Shown piece by piece: positions 50,112-59,482 of a DNA stretch of 64,000 bases. The DNA is from an uncultured Celeribacter sp. (GTDB lineage: Bacteria > Pseudomonadota > Alphaproteobacteria > Rhodobacterales > Rhodobacteraceae): positions 1,550,001-1,614,000 of the forward strand of contig NZ_OY781106.1 of NCBI RefSeq assembly GCF_963676475.1, given 5' to 3'. The first letter of the stretch is position 1. Each line of letters begins with the position of its first letter. The notes beneath the pieces are model-generated. The model had not been told where the DNA came from. It ran no database searches and saw only the letters and a list, made by a program, of their open reading frames with translations. The position numbers and the translations under genes are program-made.

Positions 50112-50855
50112 TTATGACAAAAGACCCAAGAGCGTCGCAGGTGTCGTGACCCGCTGAGAGAAGCTTAGGCGATGAAACTCCGTTTCAGAGGCCAAATCCA
50201 TGCCCTCAGGGTCAATCGTAGCAATATGCCAACGCCCGCGTACCCCGTTAATATCCGAGGTCAACATTTTGATCTTGTTTGGAAATCTCTCAAAGTGAGC
50301 GATCAAGGTTTCTTCTTGCTCAAGCAACGCTTCGGCTCCACGCAGATCGACACTCAAATCTTCGGCAGACAGGCTATCCGAATAGCGTGCGGGTCCGCCG
50401 TTGAGATGGATGGCCTCAACATTGAGTTTGAACATGCAACTGTCTGCCAGATCGAGATATTTCGATGAGCGGAAGAATTTACGTCTGTAGCGGTTCTTGG
50501 CCCGTTCAAACGCGATGCCATCAAGCCTGTGTGCTGTTCCGATCAACGTCATACGCCGGTCCCGCAACACATCGCGCCCCTCGCTTTGGCTCAGTGTGAC
50601 AGACACGCGGGGGTCGGCCATAATATTGCGGGAATGATGGCTTATCGCGGCTCCGTAAAAGACAATTGCCCCATCGGGTTCCACAGAAAGATTCGTGACA
50701 GCGCTATAGGGAAAGCCCTTGTTGCGATCCAAGGTTGCCAATGAAATCTGGCGCGTTGTGCGCAAAATGCGCCGCGCCAAGTCTCGCGGACCAAAAGGCT
50801 CTACCTCATTTTGTTCAAGCGGCGTTTCCCGCACCAGTTTCATGCGATGTGACAC
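50112..50855 (-). CDS. HugZ-like heme utilization protein, pyridoxamine phosphate oxidase fold
   Basis: A 247-residue split-barrel protein. The GTG at 50855 is chosen since AGGGGGA lies 7 nt upstream and a hairpin occupies the space before it; ATG 50843 and GTG 50948 are alternatives. ARRILRTTRQISLATLDRNKGFPYSAVTNLSVEPDG is the flavin-fold start as used by heme enzymes of the HugZ/HutZ group. SHHSRNIMADPRVSVTL and RLDGIAFERAKNRYRRKFF follow, and the C-terminal domain includes NGVRGRWHIATIDPEGMDL. Members bind and degrade heme. It follows the heme receptor gene at 50954 on the same strand, fitting intake followed by iron release. Confidence 0.75.
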   Translation of the reverse strand: MSHRMKLVRETPLEQNEVEPFGPRDLARRILRTTRQISLATLDRNKGFPYSAVTNLSVEPDGAIVFYGAAISHHSRNIMADPRVSVTLSQSEGRDVLRDRRMTLIGTAHRLDGIAFERAKNRYRRKFFRSSKYLDLADSCMFKLNVEAIHLNGGPARYSDSLSAEDLSVDLRGAEALLEQEETLIAHFERFPNKIKMLTSDINGVRGRWHIATIDPEGMDLASETEFHRLSFSQRVTTPATLLGLLS

Positions 50856-50883
50856 AGCGCTTCCCCCTTTTCGCTTACCAGCA

Positions 50884-50909
50884 AGAGGGACGCCAAAAGG
50901 CGCCCCTCT
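50884..50909 (-). terminator. Hairpin between receptor gene and HugZ-like gene
   Basis: The arms 50884-50894 and 50899-50909 pair over 11 bp (one G-U on the minus strand) around AAAA. There is no T run after it, so it is more likely an attenuator or RNA-stabilising stem that lets receptor message exceed hugZ message. Confidence 0.5.
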
Positions 50910-50953
50910 GACCTCGTACAAGCGCAGTTGCACAGAAATGCCGTACACCCCTT

Positions 50954-53083
50954 TCAGAACCGGGTGGTCAAACCAGCAATAAAAGTGCGGCCGCGGCCAG
51001 CCATTTCTTGGTAGGCAGCTTCGTTGCCACCCGGATACCCATAGGATTCATCGAAGACATTCTCGATAGAAACGAACAGCTCGGCAGTCTCGTTCAGTGC
51101 GTAGCTGCCGTAGAGATCAACAAGCGTGTAGCTGTCGGTTTCCGAAAGATACGCGCCGTCAGGATAGCTGCCCCAGTCATAGGCCGCCTGCGCCGTCGCT
51201 CCAACATAACGGACCTGTGCCCCAAGCGTCAGGGTCTCTTCGAAAGCCCGCATACCGACATCAAGCATGGCTGTGCGATCAGGCTGCGAGGAGGTCAGAC
51301 CATTGCCCATGCCCGTACCGTTGCCAACGGGTTGGCTGTCCGTGTCGCTGATCGAAAAACTAAGATTGGCGTAGAATTTTCCGGTGTCATAGCCCCCCTC
51401 GAACTCGATCCCCTGCATGATGGTTGTGCCATCCGTGTTGACCCACATTGCGCGATCATAGGGATCACCGGGGATCGAAACGAAATCATTGACGATGTAA
51501 TCCTTGATCCAACTGCGAAAGACTGACGCTTTAAACCAGGCCTGATCTTCAGAGTTCCAAACACCTTGGCGATTGAATTCCGCGCTCAACTCCACGGTGC
51601 GGCTGGTTTCTGGATCAAGGTCGAGATTATTGGTCATCCCTGTCCCCACACCGTCACCGAAGGGCACAAGCCCATAGAACATTTCATGCGTCGTCGGCGG
51701 ACGGAATGTGTGCGCATAGCTTGCAGAAAGGGTCAGCTCCTGCGTCGCCGCGTAGCTCAGGCCGATATTTGGCAAGATCTCCCCGCCGTCGCGTTTGACC
51801 CATTCATCCCCACAGGACGGACCATTGGGCGGACAATCCGCAACGCCAGCGGCGTAGGGCGCACGGTAACCGTCAACCTGCCAATGATCATAGCGCAGAC
51901 CGCCGAACACGACCATGCGGCCATAGTCGATTTGCCCGTCGACAAAGAGGCTGGCTTTATCAAGTTTACCGGGGTTGTTGCCGCCGCGCATGGCATGAGT
52001 TTGGAAATCATCCCGCGTCCAACTCAGCCCATAATCGAGCGTCAGGTCGCGGCCATTCCCGAGCGCAAACCGGCTGTTGTTGGAGACCGAAAGCCCGTAG
52101 GTCTCTTCTTCGGTTTCGCGCCCCGCATAAGAGCCGCCAGTGCCGGGGTAATAGAGCGTTGTGTTGTTGTAATAGGTCGATATTTTCAGATCGATCAGAT
52201 CATTGCCGGGTGTGTAGGCGTAATCGGCGGTCCAAGTTTGGTTGTCGACATCCCAAGTGTAGCTCGAATTGTCGAAGGTGTTGCCATACCACCGCGCACC
52301 AAAGCTCAGTTTATGCGTGTCATTTGGAGCGATTTCAATCTTGGCGAGCTTGCCTTCCGGCGCGTTGACAGAGGTGCGGGAGCTGCTCAGTTCGCCATCG
52401 TCGCCCGTGGCATAATCGCCTTCGTCCGTATAGGCATAGCCCAAGAGCACATCGACATGGCCGTCACCGCCCCAAAGCCCGTCAAAGCGTTTCCCATAGC
52501 TGAGAAGGCCGGAGTAGTTATAGCCGTTGTCGCCAAACTTCAGGCGGGCCATGCCGCCTTCGGTTTCCCCCTCGCGCAGAATGCCCTCCAACGAGATGGT
52601 GCGGAAATTTGCGGCCCCGGTGAGCGTCCCGGCACCTGCGGCCCCCGACACGACCCCACGTTCGATGTCGATCGCACTCAGAAACTCGGGCTGGATGTAC
52701 AAAAGATTGCCACCCGAGGCTTCGTGCCCCGCCGTATTCTTGAAGCTTTGCGGCACCCCGTCGATCATGGAATTCACCCGACCATATCCAGACATGCCCC
52801 GAATATTGACCTCGATCCCCGGCTGGCCTGAGCTTTGGCGGGTCGACACGCCGGGTGTCATATCGAGTGCATTCTGGGGGTTGCCGGAATACCGGGCTTG
52901 CAAATCTTCTGTCGGAACCGTGCTGTCAGATGCCCCCGCTTCGCCCTGAACAACAATCGGCGCGAGTTCGTAGACCTCGGCACTTTCGCTTTGAGACAGC
53001 GCGGAAAGAGGGAAAATTGCAAGCATGCTTGTACTTGCAACAAGAGAAAGAGCACGTTTTTTGGGACGCATGAACTGCGACAT
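50954..53083 (-). CDS. TonB-dependent hemoglobin/heme receptor
   Basis: A 709-residue outer membrane receptor, started at the ATG 53083 with AGGAG upstream. Signal peptide KKRALSLVASTSMLAIFPLSALS with cleavage near residue 31; TonB box YELAPIVVQGEA; plug with PQNALDMTPGVSTRQSSGQPGIEVNIRG and RVNSMIDGVPQSF; barrel containing SASYAHTFRPPTTHEMF, close to the FRAP/NPNL region where heme receptors carry conserved residues; last strand GRTFIAGLTTRF with terminal Phe. The layout fits the hemoglobin/transferrin/lactoferrin receptor family. Pairing with the HugZ-like gene supports heme as ligand. Divergent from the sigma factor gene across 800 bp. Confidence 0.88.
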   Translation of the reverse strand: MSQFMRPKKRALSLVASTSMLAIFPLSALSQSESAEVYELAPIVVQGEAGASDSTVPTEDLQARYSGNPQNALDMTPGVSTRQSSGQPGIEVNIRGMSGYGRVNSMIDGVPQSFKNTAGHEASGGNLLYIQPEFLSAIDIERGVVSGAAGAGTLTGAANFRTISLEGILREGETEGGMARLKFGDNGYNYSGLLSYGKRFDGLWGGDGHVDVLLGYAYTDEGDYATGDDGELSSSRTSVNAPEGKLAKIEIAPNDTHKLSFGARWYGNTFDNSSYTWDVDNQTWTADYAYTPGNDLIDLKISTYYNNTTLYYPGTGGSYAGRETEEETYGLSVSNNSRFALGNGRDLTLDYGLSWTRDDFQTHAMRGGNNPGKLDKASLFVDGQIDYGRMVVFGGLRYDHWQVDGYRAPYAAGVADCPPNGPSCGDEWVKRDGGEILPNIGLSYAATQELTLSASYAHTFRPPTTHEMFYGLVPFGDGVGTGMTNNLDLDPETSRTVELSAEFNRQGVWNSEDQAWFKASVFRSWIKDYIVNDFVSIPGDPYDRAMWVNTDGTTIMQGIEFEGGYDTGKFYANLSFSISDTDSQPVGNGTGMGNGLTSSQPDRTAMLDVGMRAFEETLTLGAQVRYVGATAQAAYDWGSYPDGAYLSETDSYTLVDLYGSYALNETAELFVSIENVFDESYGYPGGNEAAYQEMAGRGRTFIAGLTTRF

Positions 53084-53880
53084 TGTCAACTCCTGTGACG
53101 TCAGAGAAATGTGTAATTTCCCTGGATCGTTCACAGGTGCTGCGCACCTTATCAAACTGTCTCGGAGAGCGTATTCGCGCCACGCAGTAAAGCAACATTC
53201 ACCATCGACCGCAAGCGGATTGACGTACAAGTTGCGAGAATTAGCGCCGCTCCGTGATTACATCAGACCTCCCCACCCTATTGATTTCCCCATAGAAGCA
53301 ATGGGATGGAGCCCCACCGAACGTGCTGGACATAGAGGTTCTCCGGCTTCATCTGGCGAGATTTTTCTGAGAAGCCTCGCTTGGCAGATGCCTTGGTGGG
53401 ATCAGCACAACAGGCGAAGTAGTGATACAATATTGACGGTGCCATCGGCAAATCGCATCACGACAATGATGCCTTAGATTGCCTGCTGTCCAGAGCGCCT
53501 CACCCACTCGGCGCATCTAGCTGCGAAGTCCATCGTGAGCGACAAAGCGGGGCACGATAGAACGAGGGAGAGAAGAGTCCCAATCCACGGAACTATGTAC
53601 ACCGAAAAATATCTTTTCTTCCAAGACATATGCCTTTAAATCTCTTGCAGCCGCCTCTGGCATCACGTTGTACACGTGAGCGCCAAGATCACGTCAAACC
53701 GCTCCTATGGGAGTTGCATGACTGTCAGCCCATCAGACGAAATCGTTATATTCGCAGAGGTCAGTCATGGCTGTTTTTATCGACCACAGGAACGCTGAGC
53801 TGTTTCGAAACCACCATCGGGACATGGCCTCCCCTATCGCGCGGAAGGTCGCATAATCCGACCGGAAAGCTGATCGCAGA
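53084..53880. other. Intergenic region upstream of heme receptor and sigma factor
   Basis: About 800 bp separate the two divergent transcription units. No frame resembles a known protein; base composition is lower in GC than the core genes. Promoters for the receptor (near 53150-53260, minus) and the sigma factor (near 53600-53870, plus) must lie here. The length and lack of coding sequence suggest a decayed gene or insertion scar. I see no iron-regulator box I would defend. Confidence 0.35.
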
Positions 53881-54420
53881 ATGTCGGGCCAATTGTGTAT
53901 GACAGAACAAAATAGCAAAATACGGCTCTTTAGCTTTTACTTAGACCATTGGCACGGTTTGCGACGCAGTCTGGCGGGCCGTCTGGGGTCACAGGATTTG
54001 GCCGATGAAGCCATGCAGGAAACTTGGATCAGGTTGGAGGGCCTGAAATCCGCGCCTTCTTCCGTTCACAATCCCCGTGGCTATTTGCTGAGCATTGCGG
54101 GCAATATCGCCATTGACCTGATCCGTCGGGAAAAACGGCACAGTGATCGCACCGCAATTGGGGATATCGACATCGACACGCTGATGGACGATGTGCCCTC
54201 CGCAGAGGAGGTGATGCTGGCCCGCGAGGAGTTGAAACAACTGGTCAGAGCGCTCTTGAAGCTCAAGGACAAACCCCGGCGCGCGCTTTTGATGAACCGT
54301 TGTCTCGGCATGGGTCATCGTGAGATTGCGCTGGCCCTCGGCGTCTCCGAAAGCATGGTCGCGAAATATATGGCGCAGGCGCTTCGGCATTGCCGCGATT
54401 ATCTGCATCACACACAATAG
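53881..54420 (+). CDS. ECF sigma factor, FecI type
   Basis: A 179-residue extracytoplasmic function sigma factor (ATG at 53881; ATG at 53899 also possible). Region 2: GLRRSLAGRLGSQDLADEAMQETWIRLEG (28-56) and NPRGYLLSIAGNIAIDLIRREKRH. Region 4: LLKLKDKPRRALLMNRCLGMGHREIALALGVSESMVAKYMAQALRHCRDYL (127-177), with a clear helix-turn-helix. A FecR-type regulator and an STN-domain receptor follow, so this is a cell-surface signalling system in which outer membrane ligand binding releases the sigma factor. Ligand probably heme or a hemophore. Confidence 0.92.
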   Translation: MSGQLCMTEQNSKIRLFSFYLDHWHGLRRSLAGRLGSQDLADEAMQETWIRLEGLKSAPSSVHNPRGYLLSIAGNIAIDLIRREKRHSDRTAIGDIDIDTLMDDVPSAEEVMLAREELKQLVRALLKLKDKPRRALLMNRCLGMGHREIALALGVSESMVAKYMAQALRHCRDYLHHTQ

Positions 54421-54505
54421 AACATTTTCAGTGCAAGATCGACGCTTTCATTTCGTCTCCTCTACAGAGACGGCACGCCAAACGGAAGAAAAGGTAGCAA
54501 GGGTC

Positions 54506-55456
54506 ATGACCTCCAGCGGAAAAGATAACATGAATGCAACCTCTTCCGAGCTGAGCGATCAAGCCCTCGATTGGATTGTCCGGCTACATTCCGGCAGCGC
54601 CGACCCACGTGACACGCAGAAATGGCAGGCATGGCGCGCCATCAGCCCCGCGCATGAAGCCGCAGCGCTGGAGGCGGAGCATCTCTGGAACGGTCTCGGG
54701 ACCGCCGGGGCCAGCTGGGGACGCGAGATGCGCAACCGCCGGATGACCCGACGCTCGGTTCTTGGCGGTGGCGCGGCGGTGGTTGTGGCAGGCGGAATGA
54801 ACGGCCTCGGCATTCTCGGCACACATCTTTTCGCCGATTATCAAACTGCAACGGCAGAGCGTCAGAGCTTTGAGCTTGAGGATGGCACCGAAGTTTTGCT
54901 CAATGCACGCACCGCACTTTCCGGTGCGTTTGAGAACGGTGAACGGGGCGTGTCCCTCACACGCGGACAGGCATTTTTCACGATCGTTCAGAACAATACT
55001 GCGCCGTTTCATGTCTCGGAGGGCAAGACCACGATCACTTGTGCGCAGGGTGAGATTGATGTCGATCTGTGCAATGGACGTGTCGGGCTTATCGTTCACA
55101 AAGGCGCGGCAGACGTCAGCAGCCAGACAGGCACACGACATCTGGCCGCGGGTCAACACATTCAGATCACACGCGAAGGCCGTTTCTCTGACATCAAAAC
55201 CGTCGATCTTACCGAGGCAAGCGCCTGGCGGCGGGGTAAGCTCATTTTCAACCGCAGACCGCTTGGCGATCTTGCCGTGGAACTGGAGCGCTATCGCGGC
55301 GGCCGGATCGTCGTAATGGAGAATGAATTGGCCATGATGGAGATCACAGGCGTGTTCGATCTGGCCGACCCCGACGCGATCCTGGACGCTTTAGAAGCTG
55401 CCCTCCCTGTCAGGATCAGCAAAATTCCGATGTTGGCCGTTATCAGAACGACCTGA
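54506..55456 (+). CDS. FecR-type anti-sigma regulator
   Basis: A 316-residue inner-membrane regulator. The N-terminal cytoplasmic DUF4880 region LSDQALDWIVRLHSGSADPRDTQKWQAWRAISPAHEAAALEAEHLW (15-60) binds the sigma factor. RRSVLGGGAAVVVAGGMNGLGILG (89-112) is the membrane or Tat-like segment, and the periplasmic FecR domain follows (ERQSFELEDGTEVLLNARTAL, VSLTRGQAFFTI, GTRHLAAGQHIQI), with the C-terminal KLIFNRRPLGDLAVELERYRGGRIVV that contacts the receptor STN domain. ATG 54530 is an alternative start. It lies 85 bp after the sigma factor gene. Confidence 0.92.
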   Translation: MTSSGKDNMNATSSELSDQALDWIVRLHSGSADPRDTQKWQAWRAISPAHEAAALEAEHLWNGLGTAGASWGREMRNRRMTRRSVLGGGAAVVVAGGMNGLGILGTHLFADYQTATAERQSFELEDGTEVLLNARTALSGAFENGERGVSLTRGQAFFTIVQNNTAPFHVSEGKTTITCAQGEIDVDLCNGRVGLIVHKGAADVSSQTGTRHLAAGQHIQITREGRFSDIKTVDLTEASAWRRGKLIFNRRPLGDLAVELERYRGGRIVVMENELAMMEITGVFDLADPDAILDALEAALPVRISKIPMLAVIRTT

Positions 55457-55610
55457 TATAAAATGATTTTTCAAACGACATGATAAAAAGTTAAGATTTT
55501 TTTCACAACTCACTGCAAGTTGGCGCGCCAAGTCTCGTCCCTCTTATGACACGCCAGGTGACGCCCTTGTGACCCAGCCGAATATGACCTTGATAATCGG
55601 CGGGGGACCA

Positions 55611-58181
55611 ATGACCGACACGATACGAAAAAGACCTACCCTGCGCGCGCTCGCACTCTGCACGACCGCCGCGCTGAGCATGACCCAGTTCGGGTGGACC
55701 GAGATGGCTTATGCCCAAGCGCAAAGCGCAGAAGTGGCCTTATCCATCCCGGCGCAAGATCTTGGCTCAGCCTTGACGCAACTGGCGGATCAAAGTGGCA
55801 TACGCTTGATCCTGTCCTCGCAGGTTGTAGCGGGCAAACGCAGCCCTGCGCTCAATGGGAGCTACACCCCACGCAGCGCTTTTGCCGTCCTGCTCTCCGG
55901 TAGCGGGCTGGACTATCGTTTTACAAACGCGAATACGGTGACCGTCTACGCCACATACGACAGCGCCGCAATCGATCTCCCCGAAGGCACACTGTTGCTG
56001 GATACAATCATCGTGTCAGGGGGAACCGGCCACTATTCCGCCAACAGCAATTACGAAGAACCTGCCTCTATCGTCTACAAGGACGCACAAGAAATTGAAC
56101 GTTTTCGCGGCACATCGGTGGGTGATTTCCTCAAGGGCGAAGCCGGTGTTCTCAATGGCGACAATCGCAACAGCGGTGCTTTGGATGTCAACGTGCGCGG
56201 GATGCAGGGACAAGGCCGCGTGCCCGTTGTCATTGATGGCAGCTTTCAGGAAACCACGGTCTATCGCGGCTATTCCGGCATTGCGGGGCGTACCTATCTC
56301 GATCCAGATCTGATCGGTTCCATGTCTATCGAGAAAGGTCCAAGCTCCGGCGCTGATGCCAATGGTGCAACCGGCGGCGTGATGCGTGTCTCTACACTAA
56401 AGCCCGACGACATTATCAAAGACGGTGAAACACAGGGCGTGCGCCTCACGTTCGGCGTGACAGGTAACACCACAGACGTCCCGGACACCTTTACGGTCGG
56501 TGCCGGACAAGGCGACGAAGAACGCTATGATCGCCCCGGCGCGCTTGAATTCGGCGACTCGTGGAACGGCAGCGTCGCGGTGGCGCAGAAATTCGGTGAT
56601 TTTGAGCTTCTCGCCGCCTATGCACGGCGCAAGACCGGCAACTATTTTGCCGGTGACGATGGCGATGATCCTGCGGATGACAGCCTCAATCAGTTCGTCC
56701 CCGGTGAAGAGGTGTTGAACACCTCGCAGGACAACACCTCTCACCTGTTGCGCGGCATTTACAAATGGGGCAACGGGCATTCGATTGATGCAAGTTATAT
56801 GCATTATGAAAGCGATTTCGGCGAGTTGATGCCCTCGCAGATCATTCGCTTCGGCATGGGCTGGCAATCGCCTCTGAGCTATGTCGATGCCAAGACAGGC
56901 ACGCTGCGATATGGCTGGAACCCTGATAACAACGATCTGATCGATCTCAAAGCTGACCTTTATTACACGCTGAACACCACCTCAATCAACACGGCCTATG
57001 GTTTGGCCGCGGGATATCCCGGGTTTTATTTCAGCTATGCCAGTGAAGCCGAGCAATTCGGCCTGAACGTCTCCAACACCTCGCGGCTGGACCTGTTCGA
57101 CCGTGCATTGACGCTGAATTATGGGGTGTCTGGTAAGAAAGAATACATCCGCCCGCCAGCGGATATCGAAAGTTACATTCCTGACGATTACCCCTATGTG
57201 GGGTTTGATGGTGAAATCCGCGATGGTTGGCGTCAGGAAGTGAGCGCCTTTGTTTCGGCCCACTATGAGCTGTCGAACAAACTGACCTTTGATGGCAGCC
57301 TGCGCTATTCCGAAATGCAGAGTTACGACAACAATACACGAACGATCTATGTCGACGACGGCAATGGCGGGCTAACTCGGACAGAGGTTCATACAGAATA
57401 CGATGGCGGAGGCCTCGCGCCGATTGTCTCACTGACCTATGAAGCGATCCCTGGACTGCAAGTCTATGGCAAATATGCCGAAGCCTATCGCGCACCAAGC
57501 CTGTTTGAAAGCACAGTGGGCTGGTCGGCCAGCCCGAATCCCGCATTGGATCTCAAACCGGAACACGCGCAGAATAAAGAGATCGGCGTCAATTATATGA
57601 CGGATCAGTTCGGCGCACAAATCCGGGCCAAACTGGCCTATTTCGACAATGACATCGACAATTACCTCACCCGCGATGACAGTTGGAACTTCGTCAATCT
57701 GGATTCCGCACGTATGAAAGGCTGGGAGCTGTCCCTAGGTTTCGATACCGGGCGTTTCTACGGCGATTTCTCTGGCTCGAAATACGTCAGCACCGAATTC
57801 TGTGATCTTGAGGGGGTCTGTTCTTCGGGCGGCTCCGGCAATGGCTATGCGCAACAACACGTGCCGCCAGAGACTTCGGCATCCCTGACCTTGGGCGGGC
57901 GTTTTCTGGACGAGACGCTCGAACTGGGCGGGCGTGTGACCTATGTCGGCAAACGTGCGTCGTCCGATTTTAGCGGACCACGCGGCGGGACGACCCGGGC
58001 TGTGGACTGGGAGCCTTATACCACGGTCGATCTGTTCGGCAGCTATGACATCAACGACACACTGACCTTTGATTTCGCAGTCGATAACGTGACCGACCAA
58101 TATTACATGGATGCGCTGACCATCGGCCTGATGCCATCTCCCGGACGTACGGTGCGTCTTGGTCTGACAGCAACATTCTAA
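55611..58181 (+). CDS. STN-domain TonB-dependent receptor (FecA/HasR type)
   Basis: An 856-residue outer membrane signalling receptor. The ATG at 55611 has GGGGGA before it. Signal peptide RALALCTTAALSMTQFGWTEMAYA, then the STN domain (ALSIPAQDLGSALTQLADQSG, residues 45-115) that talks to FecR; TonB box LLDTIIVSGG; plug with FRGTSVGDFLKGEAGVLNGDNRNSGALDVNVRGMQGQGRVPVVIDG, a pattern of the HasR-like heme/hemophore receptors; barrel with KYAEAYRAPSLFESTVGW; end GRTVRLGLTATF. It is followed by a heme oxygenase gene, supporting heme import. Upstream 55457-55520 is AT-rich and may carry its sigma-dependent promoter. Confidence 0.9.
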   Translation: MTDTIRKRPTLRALALCTTAALSMTQFGWTEMAYAQAQSAEVALSIPAQDLGSALTQLADQSGIRLILSSQVVAGKRSPALNGSYTPRSAFAVLLSGSGLDYRFTNANTVTVYATYDSAAIDLPEGTLLLDTIIVSGGTGHYSANSNYEEPASIVYKDAQEIERFRGTSVGDFLKGEAGVLNGDNRNSGALDVNVRGMQGQGRVPVVIDGSFQETTVYRGYSGIAGRTYLDPDLIGSMSIEKGPSSGADANGATGGVMRVSTLKPDDIIKDGETQGVRLTFGVTGNTTDVPDTFTVGAGQGDEERYDRPGALEFGDSWNGSVAVAQKFGDFELLAAYARRKTGNYFAGDDGDDPADDSLNQFVPGEEVLNTSQDNTSHLLRGIYKWGNGHSIDASYMHYESDFGELMPSQIIRFGMGWQSPLSYVDAKTGTLRYGWNPDNNDLIDLKADLYYTLNTTSINTAYGLAAGYPGFYFSYASEAEQFGLNVSNTSRLDLFDRALTLNYGVSGKKEYIRPPADIESYIPDDYPYVGFDGEIRDGWRQEVSAFVSAHYELSNKLTFDGSLRYSEMQSYDNNTRTIYVDDGNGGLTRTEVHTEYDGGGLAPIVSLTYEAIPGLQVYGKYAEAYRAPSLFESTVGWSASPNPALDLKPEHAQNKEIGVNYMTDQFGAQIRAKLAYFDNDIDNYLTRDDSWNFVNLDSARMKGWELSLGFDTGRFYGDFSGSKYVSTEFCDLEGVCSSGGSGNGYAQQHVPPETSASLTLGGRFLDETLELGGRVTYVGKRASSDFSGPRGGTTRAVDWEPYTTVDLFGSYDINDTLTFDFAVDNVTDQYYMDALTIGLMPSPGRTVRLGLTATF

Positions 58182-58187
58182 CGTCTC

Positions 58188-58214
58188 AGGGCGTGCCAAT
58201 TGGCGCGCCCTTTT
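58188..58214 (+). terminator. Hairpin with T run between receptor and heme oxygenase genes
   Basis: AGGGCGTGCC at 58188-58197 pairs with GGCGCGCCCT at 58202-58211 (one G-U) around AATT and is followed by TTTT. It lies 7 bp after the receptor stop. hemO starts only 21 bp later, so it probably attenuates rather than ends transcription. Confidence 0.65.
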
Positions 58215-58234
58215 CCATTTTCGCAAGGTGAAAG

Positions 58235-58819
58235 ATGAACACACAAACTTCTATCCCCGATCCGCTGTCCGCGCGTCTTCGCGCCGAGACCAACACGACG
58301 CATGAGCGGTTGGACCGGTCCATCATGGCGGCAAAACCGTTTGACAATATTGAGAATTACGGGCGTTTCTTGCGGGTTCAGCACGGGCTGCATCACCATG
58401 TCTCGCCGCTCTATCGCTCCGCCGCATTGGCCGCACATTTCCCCGGATTAAACACACGCGGGCGGCTCAACGATGTGGCGCAGGACATGGCCGATCTGGA
58501 CCTCCCGCGGCCCGAAATCACCGCCGCGCCCGCCACCGAAAGTGCCGATCTGCCGGAGGCACTGGGCTGGCTCTATGTGGTCGAAGGCTCCAATCTGGGC
58601 GCGGCCTTTCTGTTGAAATATGCCCGCAAGATGGGCCTGTCGGAGACCCATGGCGCGCGCCATCTGGCAGAGCCGCCCGAGGGCCGCGCGCCCTATTGGA
58701 AAGCCGTCAAATCCGCGCTCGATGCGATTGACCTGAACTCCCATGACCAGGCCCGTGCGATCAAGGGGGCCGAGGCCGCATTCGCAGCCACCCGCGATTT
58801 GGTACAGGCGCATCTGTAA
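58235..58819 (+). CDS. hemO: Biliverdin-producing heme oxygenase
   Basis: A 194-residue enzyme that opens imported heme, releasing iron, CO and biliverdin in the cytoplasm. SARLRAETNTTHERLDRSIMAAKPFDNIENYGRFLRVQ (10-47) contains the proximal His in THERLD, the bacterial HemO/BphO form. LPEALGWLYVVEGSNLGAAFLLKYARKMG (106-134) holds the distal helix with GSNLGAAFL. Length fits the family. It lies downstream of the STN receptor in the same unit. Symbol hemO is by family; bphO/pigA-like is an alternative as no phytochrome gene is adjacent. Confidence 0.92.
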   Translation: MNTQTSIPDPLSARLRAETNTTHERLDRSIMAAKPFDNIENYGRFLRVQHGLHHHVSPLYRSAALAAHFPGLNTRGRLNDVAQDMADLDLPRPEITAAPATESADLPEALGWLYVVEGSNLGAAFLLKYARKMGLSETHGARHLAEPPEGRAPYWKAVKSALDAIDLNSHDQARAIKGAEAAFAATRDLVQAHL

Positions 58820-58852
58820 GGCGAACAGCCACGGGCGGAAGAAAGAGAAACC

Positions 58853-59479
58853 ATGTTGAGAAAAGACATCTGGCCCGGCCTTATGCTGTGCGGCCTTTTG
58901 AGCTTTGCCCCGCTGGCCTCTGCGCAGGAGACTGTGCCTCAAACCCCGCCTGAGACACAGGTGTAGAGCGCCTTTGAGGGGGCTCGGCTCGCACAGAATG
59001 AAGCAGAGACCAGACCTCAGAGGGTACGCTACAAACGGAAGCCCCCACTAGAGTCCATAGATACCCCGCCTCTCGCGGAGGCGACGACGCTCACGGAGGC
59101 GGAACGCTGCCCGGAGGTGCGGCGCATGGCGCGCGGCACAGGCGTCTTGGCGACCATCGGCTCGACCGCGCCCTTTGCCGGCCTCTTCGGCACGGTCTGG
59201 GGCATCATGAACAGTTTTATCTCGATCGCGGAGAGCAACGCGACCAATCTCGCCGTCGTTGCACCGGGCATTGCCGAGGCGCTTTTGGCTTCCGCGATGG
59301 GGCTGGCCGCCGCGATCCCGGCGGTGGTGATCTACAACCTCTTCGCGCGCAGCATTGCTGGCTACCGGCTTTTGCTGGGCGATGCAGGCGAACGTATCGA
59401 ACGGCTGGTGAGCCGCGACCTCGACCGTTCCGCGATCCGGCCAGAAAATACGCAAGAAATCTCCCAAAAGGTGGTCTGA
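58853..59479 (+). pseudogene. exbB: exbB, disrupted by an in-frame stop and internal deletion
   Basis: The frame opens with a signal peptide, MLRKDIWPGLMLCGLLSFAP, and ends after 37 codons at TAG (58964-58966). The same frame then reads on to 59479 without further stop. It gives the C-terminal ExbB part RRMARGTGVLATIGSTAPFAGLFGTVWGIMNSFISIAES with AVVAPGIAEALLASAMGLAAAIPAVVIYN (transmembrane 2 and 3). Between them only about 60 non-hydrophobic codons remain, so the first membrane helix and cytoplasmic domain of a normal ExbB of about 300 residues are gone. Translation could restart at ATG 59117, giving a 120-residue fragment. It is followed by exbD after 3 bp. Confidence 0.82.
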
Positions 59480-59482
59480 GCC

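Noticed and set aside
53025..53477. Plus-strand frames of up to 150 codons in the spacer upstream of the heme receptor
   Set aside because: They overlap the receptor signal-peptide region in antisense and show no homology I can recognise.
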